Shown one piece after another: positions 1 through 6,291 of a stretch of DNA of 6,599 bases. Made by a program: the position numbers and the translations under genes. The notes beneath the pieces are model-generated. The model saw nothing but the letters and a program-made list of their open reading frames with translations, was not told the origin of the DNA and did no database searches. How positions within the stretch are numbered: position 1 is the stretch's first letter; every line of letters begins with the position of its first letter. This stretch comes from Methanobacteriota archaeon (lineage in GTDB: Archaea > Thermoplasmatota > Poseidoniia > Poseidoniales > Thalassarchaeaceae). The DNA lies in assembly GCA_014384685.1 (NCBI GenBank), contig JACNFL010000137.1, positions 1 through 6,599 of the forward strand. The letters run 5' to 3'.

Positions 1-210
1 CTAACTGTACAGGCTAGGATGGAGAAACATGCCCACATTGTCCGTCCAAGAGGGCTGGAAGCACTAATCTGCTTGATGGCTAGAGGAGTGGGTGAAGAAA
101 CCGCTAGCCGAATTCTCAATCGAGTCCCGAAGGGAGAGCGGGAATTAATGCTGAAAATAATTCATGATGCTGAACTTAATTATGCTAGAACAAGAAGATT
201 TTGGGCCTGA
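1..210 (+). CDS. Lhr-like ATP-dependent helicase, C-terminal fragment (5' end outside window)
   Basis: The reading frame is open from base 1 to the TGA at 208-210, giving 69 residues of a protein that starts left of the window; the ATG at 19 is probably internal. The tail carries an ARGVGEETASRIL segment followed by an AELNYARTRRFW ending. This matches my memory of the extreme C-terminus of archaeal Lhr-type superfamily 2 helicases, where a 'GRGVGP.TA.R.L' helix precedes a terminal 'Y.RTR.FW'. Such proteins are large (usually over 800 residues) DNA/RNA helicases linked to repair or RNA processing, so almost all catalytic motifs lie outside the window and cannot be checked. The following kinase gene is on the same strand, 57 bp downstream. 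The assignment rests on a short conserved tail only. Confidence 0.65.
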   Translation, partial: LTVQARMEKHAHIVRPRGLEALICLMARGVGEETASRILNRVPKGERELMLKIIHDAELNYARTRRFWA

Positions 211-267
211 TACAAATCTTGGCTGTTGCCGTTATTGCTTTGAACAGTGGCATACTCGGTGCCTTTG

Positions 268-816
268 ATGTTGGTAGGGCTAACTGGACGTAATGCGTCT
301 GGAAAGACCACTGTTATTGAATGGTTCAAGGCACATGGCTTTGGTGTAAATTCATGTTCTGATTCCATTCGCCACTGGCTACGCTCTAATGGCCGTGAAA
401 TAAATCGTGACAATCTAATTGATGGGGGAAGAAAACTCAGAGCAATGGGTGGCCCTGGAATTTTAGCAGAAATGTTGCTTGACCGAATTGGTGAAGGTGG
501 TAATCATGCGATTGACAGTATTAGGACTCCTGCTGAAGTCGAAGCTCTGCGAAAGCGTGATGATTTCATAATGATTGAAATCCGTACATCTAGAGAAGTA
601 AGATGGGAGCGTTTAGTTGCACGTGGCCGTACTGGAGATGCTGAAAATTTTGAACAATTTGTTGAGCAAGAAGAATCAGAATTGGTTGCTCATGATGAAA
701 GTGGTCAAGCATTAATCGCCACTGCCGCAATGGCTGATGTTGTAATTCAAAACGATGGGGATGTAGATGATTTACATGGTCAACTACAAGCGTTGATTCA
801 TTCATTTGATGAATAA
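268..816 (+). CDS. P-loop kinase of the dephospho-CoA-kinase-like group (AAA/NMP-kinase fold)
   Basis: This is a 182-residue cytoplasmic protein. A Walker A motif, GRNASGKT, sits at residues 7-14 directly after the first strand (MLVGLT). A DSIRTPAEVEALRK segment (83-96) fits the second strand and NMP-kinase core. An arginine-rich LVARGRTGD stretch (116-124) looks like the lid, followed by an acidic EQFVEQEESE helix and a C-terminal 'ADVVIQNDG' strand typical of dephospho-CoA-kinase-like P-loop proteins. These proteins phosphorylate small nucleotides or cofactors, but the substrate cannot be read from sequence. Related domains are fused to dCMP/dCTP deaminases in other organisms, and a deaminase gene converges on this one from the other strand, 6 bp away, so a deoxynucleotide substrate is plausible. 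The start is uncertain: ATG 268 puts the P-loop strand at the N-terminus as in the family, while GTG 247 or GTG 259 would add a few residues. No Shine-Dalgarno site precedes any of them. Archaeal CoaE is an alternative label, considered less likely. Confidence 0.75.
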   Translation: MLVGLTGRNASGKTTVIEWFKAHGFGVNSCSDSIRHWLRSNGREINRDNLIDGGRKLRAMGGPGILAEMLLDRIGEGGNHAIDSIRTPAEVEALRKRDDFIMIEIRTSREVRWERLVARGRTGDAENFEQFVEQEESELVAHDESGQALIATAAMADVVIQNDGDVDDLHGQLQALIHSFDE

Positions 817-822
817 ATTACC

Positions 823-1317
823 TTACTTTAAATCACCACGAGGGTCCTTGGGCCCATCTGTTCGTTGAACTATAACACCATGATTTTCAAGATATTCCAC
901 ACCATTTGCTCCACCAAAACCACCGTCAACGACGATTACTCTTGATACACCTGAATGGTGAATCAATTTAGCACACATCATACAAGGTTCACCAGTAACA
1001 ATTAGCCAAGCATTCTTTGTTGGTACTCCATTTGCTGCTGCATTGCAAATTACATTCATTTCTGCGTGATGACATCCCACTTCGACCCTAGTTCCTGAAA
1101 CGACTTTTTCGGTATCTCGTAAACAAACATCTCCGCCGCACAAATCGCCTCCACCTCGTGGACCTCCATTGTATCCATCCATCAATATGACATTGCGGTC
1201 AGGGTCAACTAGAAGTGAACCAAATTTTGCCCTAGGACAATTACTGGCCTTTGCTAATGTTAAGCACTGCTCAATGCGAATTTTCAGATGTTTCTCCTTC
1301 ACATCAACCACCGACAA
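823..1317 (-). CDS. Deoxycytidylate (dCMP) deaminase-family protein
   Basis: A 164-residue zinc-dependent deaminase of the cytidine/deoxycytidylate fold. The catalytic signature is clear: HAE at residues 84-86 (zinc-binding His and proton-shuttling Glu) and PCMMC at 111-115 (the two zinc-binding Cys). Before it come RAKFGSLLVD (29-38) and GYNGGPRG (48-55), the substrate-loop pattern of dCMP deaminases rather than cytidine or tRNA-adenosine deaminases, then C60 and C65, which match the extra metal-site cysteines of ComEB/T4-Cd-type enzymes. The expected reaction is dCMP + H2O to dUMP + NH3, feeding thymidylate synthase. Start: TTG 1317 is used because no ATG is available; the frame closes upstream at TAG 1339-1341, and GTG 1311 and GTG 1302 are alternatives. 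The gene lies 36 bp behind folC on the same strand and is probably co-transcribed with it. Substrate (dCMP versus dCTP or another base) is inferred, not proven. Confidence 0.85.
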   Translation of the reverse strand: MSVVDVKEKHLKIRIEQCLTLAKASNCPRAKFGSLLVDPDRNVILMDGYNGGPRGGGDLCGGDVCLRDTEKVVSGTRVEVGCHHAEMNVICNAAANGVPTKNAWLIVTGEPCMMCAKLIHHSGVSRVIVVDGGFGGANGVEYLENHGVIVQRTDGPKDPRGDLK

Positions 1318-1353
1318 TGCCTGTCGTAACGGGCCAACCTAATGATGATACCG

Positions 1354-2706
1354 TCATGTCCAATGTACCCCTTCATCTGAAGGACGTAGGGTTGTCATCG
1401 CATCTATTGTATCTAATCCAAGTGCGGTTAGTATATTTCCTACCAAATAAATAGAACCAATACCGAGGATTGGTTGACTTGCATCTTGTTTTGACAATTC
1501 CAGTGCTCTTTGCAGTGCATCTGCTGGGTGTTTCACCTTCTCAATTACTGCTGGAACCCCTTGTGCCTCTAATTCAGCAGCTAACTCGGTTGTTGAAATC
1601 GCCTGTCTCCTTCCTTTCTGTGGCTCAGTGACCACAACATGGCCAACCTCCCCTTCAACTAGTAGTTCCACTAGCGGATTGAGAAATCCAACTAGATCTG
1701 TTTGCGATGTGCAACCTAACAATACAACTCCAGGTGTTGGGGCTTCATCTTGTTCCATCTGAACACATAATTGATTGCATATTTTTTGCATTCCACTTGG
1801 ATTGTGGGCCGCATCTATTAGAATTGGAACTCCCTCATGTTCAAGCCATTGGACACGCCCAGGCCAAACAGTGTGCAATAGGGCGCTATTCATCATATTA
1901 GCAGCCTCCAACAACTTCAGCAAAGTCAAGGTAGCATGAGCGAGAATTGAAGCTTCTTTCTGATAGGGTGACCAGTCACTTGGTGAAGCAATTTCTGAAA
2001 TTGGGCGATGACTCTTGCCAGTATCATCAAAACGAACTAAGAGGGCTCTATCTGGCCTCCACCAAAAACCTAGTTTGTGATTGCCAACAGCATCTTCTAT
2101 TGCTTTTCTTGCCCCAGCATCATAAGTCCATTTGGCAAGAAAAATCTCACCAGGTCGAGCAATTGCAGCCTTTTCAGCAGCAATTTCACCAAGGGTTTCG
2201 CCTAGTACATCAGTGTGTTCAAGTGCCAACTCTGTAAGAACGCAACAATCTGCGTGAACTAATCTCGTAGAATCAAGTCTGCCACCAAGTCCAGTCTCAA
2301 TTACAGCTCGGTCGATTCCAGCATCCTCAAATGCCAACATTGCAACTAGAAAAGTGGCCTCATAATAAGTTGGCATTGTTACTGGTTCAACCAAAGACGC
2401 TCCTCGTACTCTTTCAAGACACTGATCAAATATTTTGGGAGAGATGGGGACTCCATCTATTCTTACTCGCTCCTCCACAAAGCAGAGATGTGGGGAGGTA
2501 AACAACCCGCAACTCGTACCCGCAAGTGACAAGCAATTTGACAGAATTGAGCAAACAGTTCCTTTACCATTACTACCAGCAACATGAATTGATGGAAATT
2601 TTAGGTGTGGCATTCCAAGACGGGACAATAAAATTGCAGTTGTTTCAAGATTTTGGCGCATTCCAAGCACTTTCAGCCCGGTGAACCACTTTCGAACATC
2701 ACTCAC
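1354..2706 (-). CDS. folC: Folylpolyglutamate synthase / dihydrofolate synthase (FolC, Mur-ligase family)
   Basis: 450 residues, within the usual FolC size range. It adds glutamate to folates (and possibly to dihydropteroate) with ATP through an acyl-phosphate intermediate in the cytoplasm. Visible signatures are the P-loop HVAGSNGKGT (41-50), FTSPHL (69-74), YYEATF (114-119), ETGLGGRLDSTR (137-148), ALEHTDVLGETL followed by AAEKAAIARPG (161-186), WPGRVQWL (281-288), the Mur-ligase C-terminal-domain motif DAAHNPSG (298-305) and GSIYLVGNI (417-425). Start GTG 2706 is preceded by an in-frame TAG at 2722-2724 and gives the normal N-terminal helix before the P-loop strand; ATG 2661 would be too short. 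It is the first gene of a two-gene minus-strand unit with the dCMP deaminase and is divergent from the presenilin-type protease. A FolC in an archaeal context suggests tetrahydrofolate use rather than methanopterin alone. Whether it has the dihydrofolate synthase activity cannot be told from sequence. Confidence 0.93.
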   Translation of the reverse strand: MSDVRKWFTGLKVLGMRQNLETTAILLSRLGMPHLKFPSIHVAGSNGKGTVCSILSNCLSLAGTSCGLFTSPHLCFVEERVRIDGVPISPKIFDQCLERVRGASLVEPVTMPTYYEATFLVAMLAFEDAGIDRAVIETGLGGRLDSTRLVHADCCVLTELALEHTDVLGETLGEIAAEKAAIARPGEIFLAKWTYDAGARKAIEDAVGNHKLGFWWRPDRALLVRFDDTGKSHRPISEIASPSDWSPYQKEASILAHATLTLLKLLEAANMMNSALLHTVWPGRVQWLEHEGVPILIDAAHNPSGMQKICNQLCVQMEQDEAPTPGVVLLGCTSQTDLVGFLNPLVELLVEGEVGHVVVTEPQKGRRQAISTTELAAELEAQGVPAVIEKVKHPADALQRALELSKQDASQPILGIGSIYLVGNILTALGLDTIDAMTTLRPSDEGVHWT

Positions 2707-2772
2707 AGATACCCGCCCACCCTATCTCTTGTGACCCTCGCTTTCAAATGGGTTTTCACTCTCGCCGTAGTC
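2707..2772. promoter_or_regulatory. Divergent intergenic region between folC and the presenilin-type protease
   Basis: Both flanking genes read outward, so this 66 bp must hold the promoter for folC (minus) and, if the protease starts at ATG 2773, for the protease (plus). The only A+T-leaning candidate is TTCAAAT at 2743-2749, about 24-30 bases before ATG 2773. That is the distance expected for an archaeal TATA box serving a leaderless transcript. It is a weak match, and I see no convincing TATA element on the folC side. The boundaries depend on the two start-codon choices. Confidence 0.35.
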
Positions 2773-4941
2773 ATGACAGGTGAGAGCCGCTTCGCAAACA
2801 TCCTTTCTTTGATGGCTGACCAATGGCGATCAATGACCACGATGGGGGTAATGTTTGTTGGTACAATATTGCTTGCTATCTACATTCAGCCGTTTTGGGA
2901 CCGACCAGAAGCAAGAGCATTTGGTGAGTCAGGAACTACAAAAGTTGGATTAATTGGTTTGGAATTTATTCTGATTCTAGTTTTCACCGCATTTATCATC
3001 TGGTTAGCCAAAAGAGGACTTCAATCTATTATCAAGTGGGGAGTCCTATTTGTTCTATGGATTTCTCTTTCCTATGCGATGATTCCTTTAGCATCTTATG
3101 CTATGGATGATGCTCAACCAGTCGTTGAATACCGAGATGAAATGGAACTAAACGCTGAAATTCTCTTCGTTGATTACGAACCTTCTTCTTTCATAGTTAC
3201 GAACGGAACCCACCTAATCAAAATGAGTGAGCCGAGTGGGTTGGAAAGTGGGCAATCAGCGGTTGTGGAGTGGGATTTCTCACTTTATCGTGATGGTGGA
3301 TATTCAGCCCTTGGAATAGGAATTATTGACAACCTTGATTCCTATGTGATGTGTGACGGAAATAGGTGGCAATCATTTGACAAGTCTGATGGAACACCCC
3401 TTGCAAATCATACCGATGTCACATGTGTTGCTGGCTTTTCAACAGAAGAAAATGATTGGGCTCTCTATAACAATATGATGCATAAAATTGACCCCTTCCA
3501 CCCAAATATTCCAAGCCACAGTTGGGTCTATAATCTCCCTGAACAATTCAATTCGGGAGAATTTATGCAAGGTAGTATGCTCAATGATAATACTCTACTT
3601 TTGGTATCTTATGGATGGGCTGGAATCGTTGATATCCCTGATAGCCAGCACACCGGTGAATATGGAGATGTGAATGCAACAATTCTCTGGCAAGTTACAC
3701 CAAATTCTGGAGACGCATTCACTGCTTCCACCTTTGGTCACTCTCCATGGAGTGGATACAATTGGTGGAATGCGAACTCAACGGACAGTATGTTGATGTT
3801 AGGAACTGAGAAGGGTAAGGTCTACGGTTTTGTTTGGGATGGTGCGGAAATGACCGTTGAAGAACATATAAAATTCAACGAGCGTGACGCATTTGATTCT
3901 GAAATACAAGGGATTATGCTTGCTGATGGCCAACATGACGGCAGAGTTGATGTTTGGATTGCATCTGGAGGAGAAACACGGATGTTTTCAGGTTGGGTAA
4001 TGATTGAGAGTTTAACCATTGATGGGCCTGTTTCGCAGGGCCCTATTGACATGATAATACACACCGTTGATGCCCCTGCTTGGGATGAAATCGATATTGA
4101 AGATGGTGTCCTTACAACATATACTGTAAACACCACTCAAAGTGCAATCATTGCAACACCTGTCAATGAGCCTGCAGTAATTCTAGAAGATTCTGCTGGA
4201 TACTGGTTGCCAATATACTGGTCACAAATAGTCGCCTTAATCGCTTCAACTATACTGATGATTGCCCTTACCATTAGACCTGAATGGTATGTAGTGAACA
4301 CCACGGGGATTCTAACTGGTGCAGGCGTTATTACCATCATTGGGGTAAGTTTTGTTCCAACGTTAATTCTAATTTTCATGGTTGTTGCAGCAATTTATGA
4401 TTGGTATGCGGTTTACAAATCAAAGCACATGCTTGATCTTGCAGACACGATGATAGGGCTCAAACTTCCAATATTGTTAGTAGCACCCCAAGATAAGGGA
4501 TATTCCTTCCTTGACGAGGGCGAGGATACCATGAGTAAGATGGACGAAGCACCCGTATCTGCAAAGAAAGAGCATGGGTCCAAGAGTGGAGCCAAACTCC
4601 CAACCCCTGAACCACCCCGACCAGCCCCTCAGAAAAATACTGGTGACGCATTATTCATGGGTCTAGGAGATGTCATCTTCCCAGGCATGCTAGTCATATC
4701 AGCGATAACATTCCTACCATCTGGTGGAACCATTATGGGATTGAGTGACCCGATGTTCGTTGCAATAGGCTCCCTCATTGGGGGCCTTCTTGGTTATCTA
4801 GTTCTAATGGGGTATGTCGCTATGGGGCGTCCTCAAGCAGGGTTACCTTTACTCAATGGAGGAAGTATTCTAGGCTACCTAATCACTGGGTTTATCGCCT
4901 TAGGTTCTGCGTCTATTTCCTTTGGTATTACAATATTCTAG
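2773..4941 (+). CDS. Presenilin-family (PSH, A22) intramembrane aspartyl protease with large extracytoplasmic insert
   Basis: A 722-residue membrane protein. Helices fall at about residues 24-41, 58-79, 86-111, 484-503, 509-527, 528-546, 625-650, 655-683 and 693-722, which is the nine-helix presenilin/signal-peptide-peptidase plan. Catalytic motifs are present: YD at 542-543 at the end of helix 6, GLGD at 630-633 in helix 7, and RPQAGLPLLNGG just before helix 9 as the archaeal counterpart of the PAL motif. YKSKHMLDLADTMIGLKLP after helix 6 is the typical archaeal PSH loop. The family cuts transmembrane segments of substrate proteins inside the membrane; the substrate here is unknown. Between helices 3 and 4 (about 112-476) lies a soluble insert, placed outside by the positive-inside pattern (KR between helices 2 and 3, KSK after helix 6). 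The helix 6-7 loop holds a charged, proline-rich linker (PTPEPPRPAP, 610-619). Start ATG 2773 avoids overlap with folC; ATG 2812 is an equally family-like choice, and the frame extends to ATG 2653 inside folC. serS follows 49 bp later. Confidence 0.9.
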   Translation: MTGESRFANILSLMADQWRSMTTMGVMFVGTILLAIYIQPFWDRPEARAFGESGTTKVGLIGLEFILILVFTAFIIWLAKRGLQSIIKWGVLFVLWISLSYAMIPLASYAMDDAQPVVEYRDEMELNAEILFVDYEPSSFIVTNGTHLIKMSEPSGLESGQSAVVEWDFSLYRDGGYSALGIGIIDNLDSYVMCDGNRWQSFDKSDGTPLANHTDVTCVAGFSTEENDWALYNNMMHKIDPFHPNIPSHSWVYNLPEQFNSGEFMQGSMLNDNTLLLVSYGWAGIVDIPDSQHTGEYGDVNATILWQVTPNSGDAFTASTFGHSPWSGYNWWNANSTDSMLMLGTEKGKVYGFVWDGAEMTVEEHIKFNERDAFDSEIQGIMLADGQHDGRVDVWIASGGETRMFSGWVMIESLTIDGPVSQGPIDMIIHTVDAPAWDEIDIEDGVLTTYTVNTTQSAIIATPVNEPAVILEDSAGYWLPIYWSQIVALIASTILMIALTIRPEWYVVNTTGILTGAGVITIIGVSFVPTLILIFMVVAAIYDWYAVYKSKHMLDLADTMIGLKLPILLVAPQDKGYSFLDEGEDTMSKMDEAPVSAKKEHGSKSGAKLPTPEPPRPAPQKNTGDALFMGLGDVIFPGMLVISAITFLPSGGTIMGLSDPMFVAIGSLIGGLLGYLVLMGYVAMGRPQAGLPLLNGGSILGYLITGFIALGSASISFGITIF
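3106..4200 (+). other. Inserted extracytoplasmic beta-rich (propeller-like) domain of the protease
   Basis: This stretch codes for residues of about 112-476, lies in frame between helix 3 and helix 4, and has no hydrophobic helix of its own. It is rich in Trp, Tyr, Gly, Asn and Asp. It shows repeated strand-turn-strand units, such as DNTLLLVSYGWAGIVDI, DSMLMLGTEKGKVYGFVWDG and RVDVWIASGGETRMFSGW, spaced like blades of a WD40/PQQ-type beta-propeller. Two cysteines near its first third (in VMCDG and TCVAG) could form a disulfide outside the membrane. The fold is inferred by eye from strand periodicity; I do not recognise a named family. It could act as a substrate receptor or gate for the protease core, but that is speculation. 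Confidence 0.6.
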
Positions 4942-4979
4942 ATAATGAGTGGGTTCAAGAGGATGACATGAATCAGCAA

Positions 4980-4984
4980 GGTGA
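4980..4984 (+). promoter_or_regulatory. Shine-Dalgarno site of serS
   Basis: GGTGA lies 6 bases before ATG 4991 and is complementary to the 3' end of archaeal 16S rRNA. It is the clearest ribosome-binding site in the window and supports ATG 4991 over the ATG at 5006. An internal gene in a transcript with the upstream protease would be expected to need such a site, whereas the first genes here lack one and may be leaderless. Confidence 0.6.
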
Positions 4985-4990
4985 AGGGAA

Positions 4991-6274
4991 ATGTTAGACA
5001 TCAAGATGTTTCGTGACCACGCTGATATTGTTCGTGCTGACCACGACAAAAGAGGAATTCCTCACGATAATATCGATGAAGTAATTCGTCTAGACGAAGC
5101 ATGGAAAAAGGCTCGTTATGATGCTGATCAACTGCGTCGCCAACGGAATGAAGCTGCCAGAGGGATTGCTGAAGCCAAAAAAACTGGCAACAATGAAGAG
5201 GCTGAGAAGATCTTAGCACAAGTTGCAACCTTGGGGGCACAGATAGATGAGTTGGGAGTTGAATCCGATAATCTCATCAAAAACCGTGACGGTTTGAGAA
5301 TGAAGATTCCAAATATTCTCCACGATAGTGTTCCGACAGGGGAAGACGAAGGTGGAAACACACAACACAGTAAACATGGCGCAAAACAAAAATATTCGTT
5401 TAGTCCAAAAACCCACAATGAACTTGTTGACATGAATAATTGGGTTGACCTACCCCGGGCTGCAAAAATTGCTGGCAGTCGATTCTATTTCCTCAAAGGA
5501 GACCTTGCGCGTTTGGAATTAGCCTTACAACAATACGCAATTGATTTCCTCACTTCTAGAGAATACACACTTGTACAACCTCCCGTAATGATGAACCGTA
5601 AGGCGTACGAAGGAGTTACTGACTTAGGAGACTTTGAAACAGTGATGTACAATGTCCAACCAGAAGGATTCTACACAATTGCAACCAGTGAACACCCACT
5701 AACTGCAATGTTCATGGATGAAGTAATTGAACCATCAATGCTACCTCTGAGAATTGTTGGTGTATCCCCCTGTTTCAGACGAGAAGTGGGTGCGCATGGG
5801 CAATCAGATAAGGGAATATGGAGAGTTCATCAATTCACCAAGGTTGAGCAAATAATCATTAGCAAGCCAGATGATTCATGGGAATTACACGAAGAGTTGC
5901 TCACTAACTGTGTTGAACTTTGGGATTCCTTAGACCTACATTATGAGATTGTCAATATTTGTACAGGAGATATGGGGACTGTTGCTGCTAAAAAATACGA
6001 CTTAGAAGCTTGGCTGCCTGGTGTTGAAGACTACAAAGAAGTGGTATCGTGTTCGAACTGCACCGATTACCAAGCCAATCGACTACGTATGCGATATCGT
6101 ACGGCAGATGGAAATGAGGCTGTCCACACTTTGAATTCAACGGCGGTTGCTACTAGCAGGGCCTTGGTAGCAATAATTGAGCAAAACCAGATGGAAGATG
6201 GATTGGTCCAAATCCCATCTGTACTACAACCATATATGCAAGGTCAAAAAATACTCCAATCTTGCAATTGGTAA
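4991..6274 (+). CDS. serS: Seryl-tRNA synthetase (bacterial/common type)
   Basis: 427 residues, the normal SerRS length. It charges tRNA-Ser (and tRNA-Sec where present) with serine in the cytoplasm. The N-terminal part (about 30-100) is a charged heptad-rich coiled-coil arm that grips the long variable arm of tRNA-Ser. The class II catalytic core follows: motif 1 around the LELALQQYAIDFLTSREY helix, the serine-binding TSE at 232-234, motif 2 starting FRREVGAHG at 262 and ending RVHQFTKVEQ, the conserved VVSCSNCTDYQANRLRMRYR block, and motif 3 LNSTAVATSRALVAIIEQNQ from 381 with its invariant Arg at 390. These motifs match the common SerRS rather than the unusual zinc-containing methanogen type. 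It is preceded by a good Shine-Dalgarno site and follows the protease gene by 49 bp on the same strand, so co-transcription is likely although no functional link is evident. It converges on the biotin-carrier gene with 17 bp between stops. Confidence 0.97.
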   Translation: MLDIKMFRDHADIVRADHDKRGIPHDNIDEVIRLDEAWKKARYDADQLRRQRNEAARGIAEAKKTGNNEEAEKILAQVATLGAQIDELGVESDNLIKNRDGLRMKIPNILHDSVPTGEDEGGNTQHSKHGAKQKYSFSPKTHNELVDMNNWVDLPRAAKIAGSRFYFLKGDLARLELALQQYAIDFLTSREYTLVQPPVMMNRKAYEGVTDLGDFETVMYNVQPEGFYTIATSEHPLTAMFMDEVIEPSMLPLRIVGVSPCFRREVGAHGQSDKGIWRVHQFTKVEQIIISKPDDSWELHEELLTNCVELWDSLDLHYEIVNICTGDMGTVAAKKYDLEAWLPGVEDYKEVVSCSNCTDYQANRLRMRYRTADGNEAVHTLNSTAVATSRALVAIIEQNQMEDGLVQIPSVLQPYMQGQKILQSCNW

Positions 6275-6289
6275 ATTGATTTTTCAATT
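6274..6289. terminator. Possible bidirectional terminator hairpin between serS and the carboxylase gene
   Basis: AATTGA (6274-6279), a TTTT loop and TCAATT (6284-6289) form a perfect 6-bp A+T-rich inverted repeat in the 17-bp gap between two convergent stop codons. The T run on the plus strand fits archaeal T-rich termination. The stem is short and weak, so chance in A+T-rich DNA is possible. The same area has CAATTGGT twice, 20 bp apart (6265-6272 and 6285-6292), the first copy overlapping the last serS codons. Confidence 0.3.
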
Positions 6290-6291
6290 GG

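Noticed and set aside
268..816. Calling the kinase dephospho-CoA kinase (coaE)
   Set aside because: The fold fits, but the specific sequence style is closer to kinase-like domains linked to deaminases, so a CoaE name would over-claim.
268..1317. Calling the kinase and deaminase an anti-phage defence system
   Set aside because: There is no fusion, no toxin or regulatory RNA is visible, and the neighbours are housekeeping genes; the resemblance is reported only as a hypothesis.
1707..2237. Plus-strand open frames opposite folC
   Set aside because: They are His/Gln/Leu-rich shadow translations of a well-supported FolC, without motifs or start signals.
2653..2772. N-terminal extension of the membrane protease frame
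   Set aside because: It overlaps the folC start region on the other strand, adds an extra hydrophobic segment outside the nine-helix plan, and no ribosome-binding site precedes it.
3822..4595. Minus-strand open frames opposite the protease gene
   Set aside because: They are low-complexity Ser/Ile/Pro-rich translations with no recognisable motif, fully antisense to a strongly supported gene.
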